In this document: positions 48,148-56,654 of the stretch, piece by piece
Numbering within the stretch: position 1 is the stretch's first letter
How the letters are laid out: every line of letters begins with the position of its first letter
Assembly (NCBI RefSeq): GCF_030406665.1
Contig: NZ_CP129121.1
Span: 496,001-560,000, forward strand
Direction: 5' to 3'
Source: Halomonas halophila
GTDB lineage: Bacteria > Pseudomonadota > Gammaproteobacteria > Pseudomonadales > Halomonadaceae
Length of the DNA stretch: 64,000 bases
Program-made: the position numbers and the translations under genes
The notes under the pieces: generated by a model
The model's database searches: none
What the model was told of the DNA's origin: nothing
What the model saw: only the letters and a program-made list of their open reading frames with translations

Positions 48148-48780
48148 ATGACCACCCTGGTGATCGGCGCCAACGGCCAGATCGGCCGCCTGTTCTGCGA
48201 GCTGGCCCAGCAGGCCGGCGAGCCCGTTCGGGCGATGGTTCGCAATGACGACCAGCGCGCCTGGTTCGAGGCGCGGGGCATCGAGACCGTGATCGGCGAC
48301 CTGGAGGGCGAGCTGCGTCATGCCTTCGAGGGCTGCGACCAGGTGGTGTTCACCGCCGGCTCCGGGCCGCACACCGGCCCCGACAAGACGCTGCTGATCG
48401 ACCTCAACGGTGCCATGCGCGCGGTGGATATGGCCGCCGAGCGGGGTCTCGAGCGCTTCGTGATGGTCAGCGCCCTGCGCGTCGACGACCCGCTGGCCGG
48501 ACCGGAGAAGCTGCGCCCCTATCTCGCCGCCAAGCGTGCCGCCGATGCCTATCTCAAGGCCGCCGAGGTGCCCTGGGCGATTCTCAAGCCGGGCCGCCTC
48601 ACCGACGAGGCGGCCACCCGGCGCGTCGCCGCCTCGCTGGAGGAAAACGGCGGCCACAACGACGTCTCCCGGGCCAACGTGGCCCATGCGCTGCTGCATC
48701 TGGTGCAGGGCAAGGCGGAGAACGACCGCGAGTATCCGCTGCTGGACGGCGAGCGTGAGATCGACGCGGTGCTGGCCTGA
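48148..48780 (+). CDS. NAD(P)-binding SDR-family protein (YwnB/YhfK-like)
   Basis: A 210-residue atypical short-chain dehydrogenase/reductase with the nucleotide motif TTLVIGANGQIGRLF at the N-terminus, FVMVSALRVDDP and a possible active-site YLAAKRAAD. It resembles NAD(P)H-binding proteins of the YwnB/YhfK group, many of unknown role. ATG 48148 (MTTLVIG) follows GAGGGA; an in-frame ATG at 48133 is a less likely alternative. It stands alone and converges with the GGEEF gene. Confidence 0.85.
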   Translation: MTTLVIGANGQIGRLFCELAQQAGEPVRAMVRNDDQRAWFEARGIETVIGDLEGELRHAFEGCDQVVFTAGSGPHTGPDKTLLIDLNGAMRAVDMAAERGLERFVMVSALRVDDPLAGPEKLRPYLAAKRAADAYLKAAEVPWAILKPGRLTDEAATRRVAASLEENGGHNDVSRANVAHALLHLVQGKAENDREYPLLDGEREIDAVLA

Positions 48781-48786
48781 GGCCTC

Positions 48787-49668
48787 TCAGCCCACCAGGG
48801 TCCGGTTGCGGCCGTCCCGTTTGGCCCGATAGAGGGCGCGATCGGCCCGCTCCAGCAGCAGATGGCTGGCCTCGTTCGCCTCGAGCGAGGCCAGGCCGGC
48901 CGAGATCGTCAGGGGGATCCGCTCCTCGCCCAACGGCGTCGCCGCGAGCCGCTCGCGCAGCCGGTCGATGGCGCAGCGGGCTTCGGTCTGGCGGGCACCG
49001 GGCAGGATCACCAGGAATTCCTCGCCGCCCAGGCGTGCCAGCACGTCGTAGCCGCGCAGCGCCTCCTCCATGCGCTCGGTGGCGCCTTGCAGCACCCTGT
49101 CGCCCACCGCATGGCCGTGGCGGTCGTTGACCAGCTTGAAGTGATCGAGATCGCAGATCGCCACGCACAGCGACGTGCCATGGCGCCGGGCACGCGAGAT
49201 CTCCTCCTCCAGTCGGGCCAGGCCGGCGCGACGGTTGAGCAGCCCCGTGAGCTCGTCATGACGGGCCAGGAACTCGAGGCGCTGTTCCATGGCCTTGCGC
49301 TCGGTGATGTCGGTGATGAAGGTGATGCGCCTGGGGCGGCCGTCGTCGCCTTCCTGGCGCAACGATTCGACGATGATGCTGCGTCGTTCGCCGTCGCGGC
49401 GAACCACCTCCCACTCCTGTCGATCGTCGTGTTCGGCCTCGCCCTGCATGAAGTCGCGATGCCGCGCGAGCATCGCCGCCTGGCTGGCTTCCGGCATGAT
49501 CAGGGTGAAGGGCCGGCCCAGCAGTTCCTCCTCCGCATAGCCGTAGAATGCGCAGTAGGCCGGATTGACCATCTCGTAGGTGCCGTCCTCGCTGGTGATG
49601 CAGATGCCGATGGGTGCGTCACGCACCAGTCGCGGCACGCCGTCGGAGCGGGTCAGGGTCAGCGGCAT
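48787..49668 (-). CDS. Diguanylate cyclase (PAS-GGDEF)
   Basis: A 293-residue soluble protein with one PAS domain (about residues 14-125) and a GGDEF domain. The active-site motif is GGEEF (214-218), with an intact inhibitory site RGYD (205-208) five residues before it. It should make c-di-GMP with product inhibition. ATG 49668 has GAGGATG upstream, lying within the end of the EAL gene; the two genes are 4 bp apart and form a unit that pairs a cyclase with a phosphodiesterase. Confidence 0.93.
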   Translation of the reverse strand: MPLTLTRSDGVPRLVRDAPIGICITSEDGTYEMVNPAYCAFYGYAEEELLGRPFTLIMPEASQAAMLARHRDFMQGEAEHDDRQEWEVVRRDGERRSIIVESLRQEGDDGRPRRITFITDITERKAMEQRLEFLARHDELTGLLNRRAGLARLEEEISRARRHGTSLCVAICDLDHFKLVNDRHGHAVGDRVLQGATERMEEALRGYDVLARLGGEEFLVILPGARQTEARCAIDRLRERLAATPLGEERIPLTISAGLASLEANEASHLLLERADRALYRAKRDGRNRTLVG

Positions 49669-49672
49669 GGGC

Positions 49673-50461
49673 TCATCCTCGGTCCAGCGGGCGGGGAAAC
49701 AGCGCATCGATGCGCCGGGCCGGTGACTCGGCCAGGGCGTCGAGGGCCGGCCGGGCGAAGTAGTAGCCCTGCTGCAGCGGAATGCCGGCCTCGAACAGCC
49801 AGCGCGCTTCCTCGGCGGTCTCCACGCCCTCGGCGATCAGCGTCACGCCGAGCGGGCCGGCCATGGCGGCCAGCGCCTTGACCATCGCCTGGCGGCGCGG
49901 GTCCCGGTGGCAGCCCTGAATCAGCTGGCGATCGATCTTGAGCTTGTCCGGATACAGCTCGGTCAGCACGTCCAGGTTGGCGTGGCCGGTGCCGAAGTCG
50001 TCCAGCGCCACCCGGAAGCCCGCCTGGCGGTAGGCCTTGATGATCGCCGCCAGATGGTCGCGGTCCACCACGCGCTCGGTCTCGACGATCTCGAAGATCA
50101 GCCGCTCCAGCGGCCAGCCCACGCGACGCGAGACTTCCAGCGTGGCGCTCAGGCAGGCCGCGGGCTCGTAGACCGCGTTGGGCAGGAAGTTGATCGAGAG
50201 CGGCACGCTCATGCCGAGCCGGCTGGCCTGCTCGATGGCCTTGACCCGGCAGGCCTGGTCGAAGCGATACATCAGCCGGTCGTCGACCTGGCGCAGTACC
50301 GAATGGGCAGACTCTCCGTCAGGGCCTCGCACCAGCGCCTCGTAGGCGTGGATCTCGCGGCGGCCGACGTCGATGATCGGCTGGAAGGCCATGGCGAAGT
50401 CGAAGGGTAGCTCGATCTCGCAGCGGTTGCAGTGATTGGCGACCCTGGCGCAGTGTCCCAT
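49673..50461 (-). CDS. EAL-domain c-di-GMP phosphodiesterase with Cys-rich N-terminus
   Basis: A 262-residue stand-alone EAL protein. YEALVRG (about residues 40-46), FEIVETE, VALDDFGTG and DKLKIDRQLIQG are intact, as is the conserved Glu in LIAEGVE, so phosphodiesterase activity is expected. The N-terminus has Cys residues at 5, 11 and 14 (CARVANHCNRC), a motif seen in a subset of EAL proteins and possibly metal- or redox-sensing. ATG 50461 follows AAGGAACC. It precedes the GGEEF gene by 4 bp. An AT-rich promoter region lies at 50520-50580. Confidence 0.92.
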   Translation of the reverse strand: MGHCARVANHCNRCEIELPFDFAMAFQPIIDVGRREIHAYEALVRGPDGESAHSVLRQVDDRLMYRFDQACRVKAIEQASRLGMSVPLSINFLPNAVYEPAACLSATLEVSRRVGWPLERLIFEIVETERVVDRDHLAAIIKAYRQAGFRVALDDFGTGHANLDVLTELYPDKLKIDRQLIQGCHRDPRRQAMVKALAAMAGPLGVTLIAEGVETAEEARWLFEAGIPLQQGYYFARPALDALAESPARRIDALFPRPLDRG

Positions 50462-50642
50462 GGTGGTTCCTTTTTCGATGCGCTCGCGACTGCGGAGCAG
50501 TCAAGGGAGAGGCGATGGCGTGCATTTTATTTTACTTATTTTTAATCATGTATCGCTATTGTACAAGTTTAATCCCGTCCTCGACGCGCCACGCCTCGAG
50601 CGGCATCATCCACGCGCCCCTGATACATGAGGAACGACCCCC

Positions 50643-51005
50643 ATGAGCGATGCTGAAGCCCCACTGTCGGCCCGCGTGCGCCGGCTGCTGGAGGCGGCCC
50701 CCGATGACAGGCTGCCGTTGACCTACCAGCGGCTCGCCGAGGCCCTGGCGCTCACGCCGCCGCGTACCATTCGCCGCGTGGCGCTGGCCCTGGAACAGCT
50801 GATGCGGGAAGACGCCGCCGCCGGCCGTCCCTTCATCGCCGCGCTGGTGGTCAGCCGACAGGGCGAGGGCCTGCCGCGCACGGGCTTCTTCGAACTGGCC
50901 GTCGAGCTGGGACGCTTGCCGGAGGATCCGGCGCTCCAGGCCGAGGCCTGGCGGGAGGAGTTCCGGCTAGCCGTCGACGACCACAACCACAACGACCAGG
51001 CCTGA
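50643..51005 (+). CDS. Small conserved protein of unknown function
   Basis: A 120-residue soluble protein. A helix-turn-helix-like segment TYQRLAEALALTPPRTIRRV (about residues 27-46) leads to AAGRPFIAALVVSRQGEGLP and a C-terminal helical region. I recognise the pattern from many gammaproteobacterial hypothetical proteins but no named family. It might be a small regulator. It is flanked by a terminator at 51013-51037. ATG 50643. Confidence 0.65.
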   Translation: MSDAEAPLSARVRRLLEAAPDDRLPLTYQRLAEALALTPPRTIRRVALALEQLMREDAAAGRPFIAALVVSRQGEGLPRTGFFELAVELGRLPEDPALQAEAWREEFRLAVDDHNHNDQA

Positions 51006-51012
51006 CAACGAC

Positions 51013-51037
51013 GACGCCCGCCGGAGAGGCGGGCGTC
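51013..51037. terminator. Bidirectional terminator
   Basis: A perfect 10-bp stem (GACGCCCGCC / GGCGGGCGTC) with loop ggaga, between convergent genes. Confidence 0.75.
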
Positions 51038-51094
51038 GGGGCTCGGGCGAGCGGAAGCGCGTATGGAGGGCGCTGTGGAGAGTGCCGTGGAGCG

Positions 51095-52543
51095 TCAGTC
51101 GTGGCGCCAGTGGCTGACCAGCAGCGTCGGCACGATGATGATCATAAGGCTGATCACCAGCCACCAGAAGCCGTCCTGATAGGCGAGGATCGAGGCCCAG
51201 CCGTCGGGTGACACCGCATCGCTCGGCGCGCCGCTCGAGGCGATCTGCCGGCCGTGCACGCCGGTCTGGTGCTCGAGCAGGATCACCAGCCCGGCGGTGC
51301 CCAGGGCACCGCCCAGCTGCATCACGAAGTTGAGCATGCCCGAGCCGTAGCCGGTCAGCCGCGCCGGCAGCGCGGCGATGGCGTTGGCCAGCGTCGGCGG
51401 CGGGAAGGCCGCCATGCCGATCGCCATGATGCCCATGATGCCGGCCAGCGCGGCGAAGCTGGTGCCGGCGTCCATCTGCGCCATTCGCCACACCGCGTAC
51501 GCCGTGCTGGCCAGGCCCGGCAGGGTCAGCCACAGCGGCGGGTGGCGGTCGCTGAGCCAGCCGACCAGCGGCACCAGCACGCCGAGCACCGCCGTGGAGG
51601 GCAGGTAGATCATGCCGGTGGTGACCGGACTGAAGTGCAGCACCGACTGCACGAACTGCGGCAGCAGGTACATCACGCTGTAGAAGGTGCCACCGAACAG
51701 CAGCATCGCCAGGGTGCCGACCACGAACAGCCGGTAGCGGAAGATCGACAGATCCATCAGCGGCTGCGCGCAGCGCCGCTGCCAGGCCACGAAGGCCGCG
51801 CCGGCGAGCAGCGAGAACAGTGCCAGCCCGACGATGCGCGGGTCGCTCCAGCCCCAGCGCTGGCCGCTGGAGAGCGCCGTCAGCAGGGCGAACACGGCGG
51901 CCAGCAGCAGCCCGGCGCCGGCCCAGTCGAACGGCGGCAGCGGCCCGCGGCCTTCCCTGGGCGGGAGGAAAAACCCGCCCATCACCACCGCCGCCGCGCA
52001 GATCGGCAGCGGCACGAAGAACACGTAGTGCCACGACAGGTGCTCCACCAGCCAGCCGCCGATCACCGTCGCCAGAGTCAGCGGCAGTCCCAGGCACATG
52101 CCGTACATGGCCACCGCCATGCCACGCCCCTCGGCGGGATAGACGTCGAACAGCACCTGCATCGCCAGCGGCCGGATCAGGCCGGTCATGGCGCCCTGGA
52201 TCACCCGGGCGGCGACCAGCATCGCCATGCCATTGCCCAGTCCGCCGAGGATCGAGGCGGCGATGAAGGTCAGCAGCAGGCCCGCATAGGTGGCGCGCTG
52301 GCCGACGGCGTGCACCAGCCAGGGGGCCACCAGCAGCGACACCGTGGTGGAGGCCAGGAAGCCCGTGGAGAGCCACTGGGCCTCGGCGTCGCTCAGGCCG
52401 AGATCGTCGCTGATGAAGGGAATCGCCACGTTGACGATGGTGATCGACATGCCCAGCGCCACCAGGCCCAGCATCACGGTGAGCGTGACCCACAGCCGAT
52501 AGCGGGGGCCGTAGCGCAAGTGGAGTCGGTCCCTCTGGGTCAT
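51095..52543 (-). CDS. DHA2-family drug efflux transporter (EmrB-like)
   Basis: A 482-residue major-facilitator protein with about 14 spans, as expected for DHA2 drug:H+ antiporters. Motif C-like GLPLTLATVIGGWLVEHLSW, AARVIQGAMTGLIRPLAMQ and DLGLSDAEAQWLSTGF are present. ATG 52543 (MTQRDRLHLRYGPRYRLW) has GAGG upstream; the long in-frame extension to 52774 is Pro/Arg-rich. No EmrA-type partner or TolC is adjacent. The leader contains a perfect hairpin at 52728-52751 that could act as an attenuator. Confidence 0.88.
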   Translation of the reverse strand: MTQRDRLHLRYGPRYRLWVTLTVMLGLVALGMSITIVNVAIPFISDDLGLSDAEAQWLSTGFLASTTVSLLVAPWLVHAVGQRATYAGLLLTFIAASILGGLGNGMAMLVAARVIQGAMTGLIRPLAMQVLFDVYPAEGRGMAVAMYGMCLGLPLTLATVIGGWLVEHLSWHYVFFVPLPICAAAVVMGGFFLPPREGRGPLPPFDWAGAGLLLAAVFALLTALSSGQRWGWSDPRIVGLALFSLLAGAAFVAWQRRCAQPLMDLSIFRYRLFVVGTLAMLLFGGTFYSVMYLLPQFVQSVLHFSPVTTGMIYLPSTAVLGVLVPLVGWLSDRHPPLWLTLPGLASTAYAVWRMAQMDAGTSFAALAGIMGIMAIGMAAFPPPTLANAIAALPARLTGYGSGMLNFVMQLGGALGTAGLVILLEHQTGVHGRQIASSGAPSDAVSPDGWASILAYQDGFWWLVISLMIIIVPTLLVSHWRHD

Positions 52544-52973
52544 GGCAGTCGCCTCGCGTCGGAGGTGGACGGGGAGCACGGGGTCGGGCGATGCAGGGGC
52601 GGCCGGCGCTGGGTCGAGCAATGAGAGGTGACATCCGGCACGGGAAGACTCCTTCATGCGGTCGGGGGAGAGGGCGGTGTCGACGGTGCATGGCGGGCGG
52701 TGGCCCGGCATGACGCGCGAAAAGAGAGCCGGCCTCCTGGTGGAGGCCGGCCCGAAATCGAAGGAAACAGCCAACCATGCGCCGGTGCTGGCCAGATCAT
52801 AGTTCGCTACCTAATTATTCTACCGCGTCGGAGCCGGCTTGGCTAGAGAGGGGGAAGCGTCTGGCGCCGGGGTGACCGCATGTCGGCACAGCAACGGAAG
52901 TGAGCGCTGACCCATGGCGCGGCATGCTAGCCTGACGCGATGCCTGAGGACAGCGCGATGAAGGGAGGCACGC
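52544..52973. other. Intergenic region: leader of the efflux gene and divergent YgjV promoter
   Basis: 430 bp without a supportable gene. Minus-strand features are a hairpin at 52728-52751 and a possible -10 TATGAT at 52796-52801 in an AT-rich patch (52795-52830). In-frame readings upstream of the efflux start lack ribosome sites. The right end carries the YgjV ribosome site. Confidence 0.5.
52728..52751 (-). promoter_or_regulatory. Attenuator-like hairpin in the efflux gene leader
   Basis: A perfect 10-bp stem (GCCGGCCTCC / GGAGGCCGGC). Read on the minus strand it is followed by TCTCTTTTC. It lies 185 bp upstream of the efflux ATG and just downstream of a possible -10 (52796-52801), the arrangement of a conditional terminator. 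Confidence 0.4.
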
Positions 52974-53516
52974 ATGGAAGAGATCGGCCTGAGCGGGCTG
53001 GTGACGAGGGAGTGGCTGGGGCAGGGCGTCAGCCTGGTGGCATTGGCGCTGTGCGTGGCCGGCTTCGCCAGCCGGCGCGACGATCGGCTGTTCGTGCTGC
53101 TGCTGTTCGCCAACGTGGCCTTCGCCGCCCAGTTCGCGCTGTTCCAGAGCTGGGTGGCGGCGGGCATCTCGGCGCTGATCGTGCTGCGCATCGTCCTGGT
53201 GCGCCGCTACCCGGGCAACGCCGCGGTGATGGCCGGGGTCCTCGTCGCCACCCTGGCGGTCGCCCTGCTGACCTGGAGCGGCCCGCGCGACGTGCCGGCA
53301 CTGCTAGCCGGCCTGCTGGGCACCTGGGGCATGTTCATGCTGCGCGGCATCGCCATGCGCGCGGTGCTGGCCGTGGCGGCCTTCTGCTGGGTGATCAGCA
53401 ACCTGCTGGCCGGTTCCATCGGCGGCACCCTCGCCGAGACGCTGATCCTCCTGACCAATGTGATCACCATCTGGCGCCTGCGCCGCGCCGCGCGGCGCTA
53501 TGGTCTGAGCCCCTGA
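52974..53516 (+). CDS. ygjV: YgjV family inner-membrane protein
   Basis: A 180-residue protein with five or six hydrophobic helices. The pattern GQGVSLVALALCVAGFASRR, then FANVAFAAQFALFQSW and VISNLLAGSIGGTLAETL matches YgjV/Imp-YgjV, a family of unknown function. ATG 52974 has AGGGAGG 6 bp upstream. It is convergent with bfr. Confidence 0.85.
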   Translation: MEEIGLSGLVTREWLGQGVSLVALALCVAGFASRRDDRLFVLLLFANVAFAAQFALFQSWVAAGISALIVLRIVLVRRYPGNAAVMAGVLVATLAVALLTWSGPRDVPALLAGLLGTWGMFMLRGIAMRAVLAVAAFCWVISNLLAGSIGGTLAETLILLTNVITIWRLRRAARRYGLSP

Positions 53517-53571
53517 GCCCAGTTGACTGAGCTGAAGAGGCTGAGCGCCGAGCCGGGCCGGCCCGAGCGGT

Positions 53572-54039
53572 TTACATCTGGGCGACCAGATAGTTCTCGC
53601 GGCCGACCAGCTTGATCAGGCGCAGCTGCTGTTCCAGCCAGTGGGCGTGATCTTCCTCGGTGTCGGAAAGCAGCGGCAGCAGGATGGCGCGGGTGTTGAA
53701 GTCGCGCTCGCGTTCGCAAAGGGCGATGGCGGCCTTCAGGGCGTCGCCCACCTCGTACTCGAGCTGCAGATCGTAGCCGAGCATCTCTTCCACGTCCTTG
53801 CCGATGCGCACCTCGGTGCGGGTGTGGATGTCCGGCTTGCCCTCGAGCATCAGGATGCGCTCGATCAGCTTCTGGGCGTGGCCCTTCTCGTCGTAGAACT
53901 CGTGGTCGATGCGCTCATGGAGCTTGGTCAGCCCCATGTCGGCATACATCTCGGCGTGCACGAAGTACTGGTCCATGGCGGCGAGCTCGGCGGCGAGCAG
54001 GCCGTTCAGGGCGTCGATGATCTCTTGGTTGCCTTGCAT
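53572..54039 (-). CDS. bfr: Bacterioferritin (haem-ligand Met absent)
   Basis: A 155-residue ferritin-like iron store. Ferroxidase ligands are present: Glu-18 region AAELAAMDQYF, DEKGHAQKLIERI with Glu and His, and DTEEDHAHWLE. At the position of the haem-ligating Met-52 (E. coli HESIDEMKHAD) this protein has HEFYDEKGHAQ, so the Met is missing. It is therefore like the non-haem (alpha or FtnA-type) bacterioferritin subunit of Pseudomonas. No bfd is adjacent. ATG 54039. Confidence 0.93.
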   Translation of the reverse strand: MQGNQEIIDALNGLLAAELAAMDQYFVHAEMYADMGLTKLHERIDHEFYDEKGHAQKLIERILMLEGKPDIHTRTEVRIGKDVEEMLGYDLQLEYEVGDALKAAIALCERERDFNTRAILLPLLSDTEEDHAHWLEQQLRLIKLVGRENYLVAQM

Positions 54040-54197
54040 GAGCGTTCTTCCTTGTCGAGGTGACGTATCAGGTGCGCATCCTAGTTCGGAGCGCGAGGTT
54101 GGTCAATTTTTCCTGATATATCAATGGTTTGAGATTGTCTTCGCGTGCGATTCGCATTCGGTCCAGGTTTCGCGTCCAGGGGGGGCAGCAATAGTTT

Positions 54198-54316
54198 GAA
54201 AGTCGTCGAGCGAAGGCTAGACAAGGCAAAAATCAGCGAGAAAGCGGAGTTTACGAGCTGTAAATGAGCATTTTGAGCTGATTTTTAACGCCGTATAGCC
54301 GAGCGCAGACACTTTC
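54198..54316. repeat. Palindromic intergenic element (MITE-like), 119 bp
   Basis: The element has inverted ends GAAAGT and ACTTTC and nested inverted arms: GGCTAGAC/GTATAGCC and, nearer the centre, GCAAAAATCAGC/GCTGATTTTTAACG. It can fold into one long imperfect hairpin around the loop gagaaagcggagtttacgag. It lies between bfr and pncB, ending 3 bp before the pncB stop. Composition differs from neighbours (AT-richer). I recall similar intergenic elements in Halomonas genomes, but cannot check copy number here. Confidence 0.7.
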
Positions 54317-54319
54317 GGA

Positions 54320-55522
54320 TCAGTGCGAAACGCCGAAGACGCTTTTCAGGTAGCGCACATAGGCCTCGTCCCGGGACAGCATCTTGCCCGGGGCATCGGA
54401 GATCTTGGCCACCGGCTGGCCGTTGCAGGCCACCAGCTTGATCACCATGTTCATTGGCTTCACGTCCGGCAGGTCGCAGGTAAGGCTGGTGCCGATGCCG
54501 AAACTGGTGCGGATGCGCCCGTCCAGCGCGGTCTTGATGCCCATCGCCGAGTCGAAGGTCAGGGCGTCGCTGAAGATCAGCGTCTTGCCGCGCGGGTCGA
54601 TGCCGAGCGTCTCATAGTGGCGGATGCACTTCTCGGCGAACACCATGGGATCGCCGCTGTCATGCCGCAGGCCGTCGAACAGCTTGGCGAAGTACAGATC
54701 GAAGTCGGCCAGGAAGGCGTCGAGGTTGATGGTGTCGGTCAGCGCCACGCCCAGATGGCCGCGATATTCCTGTACCCAGGCCTCCAGCGCGGCGCGCTGG
54801 CTGTCCACCAGCCGGCTGCCGAGCTGCTGATGGGCCATCACCCACTCGTGGGCCATGGTGCCCATCGGCGCCAGGCCGTGGCGCCGGGCGATATCGACGT
54901 TGCTGGTGCCGACGAACTGGCCGGGAAACTCCTTGGTCAGCACCTCGACGATGGCCTCCTGCACCGGCTGGGAGAGCCGCCGCCGGGTGCCGAAGTCGGC
55001 CAGCCGGAAGTCGGCCAGCTGGGCCGGCGTATAGTCACGGCGCAGCCGGTCCATCTTCGCGCGCAGCTGTGACACGGCCTGATCGACGCTGGCCCCGGGG
55101 TTCCGGGTGTGATTGCGCACTTCGCTGATGATGGCGAGGATCACGATCTCGAACAGGATGCTGTGCGTCCAGGGCCCGTCGATGACGATGCACAGCTCGC
55201 TGCCCTCCATGTGCAGGTCCACATACTGCGGACGGAAGCGGTACAGCTCCAGGAAGCGAACGAAGTCCGGCGACATGTAGGCGAAGCCGCTCAGGTAGTC
55301 CGATTCCGCCTCGCTCAGCGACAGCGAGGCCAGGCCGTCGATCTGGGCGCGGATCTCGTCGAGATAGGGGCGCAGGTCCTCGGCGTCGCGGCAGCGGAAT
55401 TCCCAGGTCACGCTGGCATTGGGGTAGTTGTGGTGAACCCCTTGCATCATGGTGAGCTTGTACCAGTCGGTATCCAGCAGCGAGGTGATGATCTGACCCG
55501 GGGCGCGGTACGTGGCCGCCAT
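54320..55522 (-). CDS. pncB: Nicotinate phosphoribosyltransferase
   Basis: PncB makes nicotinate mononucleotide from nicotinate, PRPP and ATP for NAD salvage. The 400-residue length is typical. Landmarks are SLLDTDWYKLTMMQGVHHNY, FRLADFGTRRRLS, GTSNVDIARRHGL, GTMAHEWVMAHQQ and LFDGLRHDSGDP. The autophosphorylated histidine is expected in the GTMAHEW segment. ATG 55522 has GGAG upstream; the frame to 55609 is not family-like. The stop lies 3 bp from the palindromic element. Confidence 0.96.
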   Translation of the reverse strand: MAATYRAPGQIITSLLDTDWYKLTMMQGVHHNYPNASVTWEFRCRDAEDLRPYLDEIRAQIDGLASLSLSEAESDYLSGFAYMSPDFVRFLELYRFRPQYVDLHMEGSELCIVIDGPWTHSILFEIVILAIISEVRNHTRNPGASVDQAVSQLRAKMDRLRRDYTPAQLADFRLADFGTRRRLSQPVQEAIVEVLTKEFPGQFVGTSNVDIARRHGLAPMGTMAHEWVMAHQQLGSRLVDSQRAALEAWVQEYRGHLGVALTDTINLDAFLADFDLYFAKLFDGLRHDSGDPMVFAEKCIRHYETLGIDPRGKTLIFSDALTFDSAMGIKTALDGRIRTSFGIGTSLTCDLPDVKPMNMVIKLVACNGQPVAKISDAPGKMLSRDEAYVRYLKSVFGVSH

Positions 55523-55659
55523 GAAGGATGCTCCCTGTGAATGATGGTGGACCGCTGCAGCGGCCCGCGAGACCGGCGTCTCGCGGGGGCATGATGGTAG
55601 CGTGTTCACGATTCGGTGACGAATCGGCCTCCTTCCCTGTTCCTGCCCCGTCGCCGGCC

Positions 55660-56424
55660 TCAGGCGGACAGGCGTGCCGTCAGGTCCTCGAGGAAGGTCT
55701 GGATGCGCGCGGCATTGGTGCCCAGATCGCTCCGGCCGAGGCGCGAGGCCGAGCGCATGTCCACCGTGGTGCCCGCTGGCGTCGGCGTCAGGCGGATCAC
55801 GATATCGTCCTCGAAGCCGAACCAGCGGGTGGTCGCCACCGCCTCGAGCCGGCGTTCGGAGACGGCCGCGATCGTCCAGCCGCGTGCCCGGGCCAGAGCC
55901 TCGGCGGCATCGCGCACCTCCGGCAGGGGGCGGGCGATCTCCAGCGGCCCCAGGGCCGGGTAGCCGGAACGCTGGGCCTCGGCGAAGGCGCGGGGGTAGT
56001 CGAGCGCGTTGGGCGCTTCCCGGCGCGCCTCGGCCAGCGCCTCGAAGGCCGGCGGATCGGCGAGATCGGTGGTGATGTCATGAATCGGCGGCATGCGGCG
56101 GGCCAGCTCGCGCAGCTGAAGCGGCTGGGCCACCATCGCCACCACCGCACCGATCACCAGCAGGCTCGCCAGGGCCGGCTTGCCGCGCCGACACAGGCCG
56201 GCGATCAGGAAGGCCAGGGCGGCGACGCCCGCCGCGCCCACGGCCAGCAGGGCGCCGCGATGCAGCAGCGAGAACGACTGCCCGAGCGTCAGCCATTCCA
56301 TCCGGTAGGCCGGCCCTGCGCCGCCCATCAGCGCCGCCGCGAGGACGAGCAGCAGCGTGGCCAGCCAGGCCAGGGCGACCGGCCAGCGGCCGCCACGAGG
56401 TCGGGGCTTGAAGGTCAACGACAT
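55660..56424 (-). CDS. DUF1499 family membrane protein
   Basis: A 254-residue protein. It has an N-terminal pair of spans (about 18-40 and 50-72), a third at about 80-97, and a soluble C-terminal DUF1499 domain: PPIHDITTDLADPPAFEAL, GWTIAAVSERRLEAVATTRWFGFEDDIVIRL (ends GWTIA and DIVIRL) and VDMRSASRLGRSDLGTNA. The function is unknown. ATG 56424 (MSLTFKPRP) follows GGAGG at a rather long distance. It is divergent from nfsA. Confidence 0.85.
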   Translation of the reverse strand: MSLTFKPRPRGGRWPVALAWLATLLLVLAAALMGGAGPAYRMEWLTLGQSFSLLHRGALLAVGAAGVAALAFLIAGLCRRGKPALASLLVIGAVVAMVAQPLQLRELARRMPPIHDITTDLADPPAFEALAEARREAPNALDYPRAFAEAQRSGYPALGPLEIARPLPEVRDAAEALARARGWTIAAVSERRLEAVATTRWFGFEDDIVIRLTPTPAGTTVDMRSASRLGRSDLGTNAARIQTFLEDLTARLSA

Positions 56425-56654
56425 GGCGTGGCTTCCTCCCTTGGTGGTGTCCGAATGTCGATGGCGGCGATGGTCCCCTAATATAGTGCCCGAAGCCGCT
56501 CGTGCCGATGCCCGCCCTCTGTCGCCCCCGATAGCTCGACGATATGGCGCCCATGATGGCATGCCGTAAGCATGTTAAGTATCTTGTTGGGGTCTTGGCA
56601 GGGACGGCGATTCGTCCGACCCTGCCTGTTCGAACGTGAATCCCGCGAGGTCCC

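Noticed and set aside
52544..52774. N-terminal extension or leader peptide of the DHA2 transporter
   Set aside because: The extension is Pro/Arg-rich without a ribosome site, and the hairpin lies within it.
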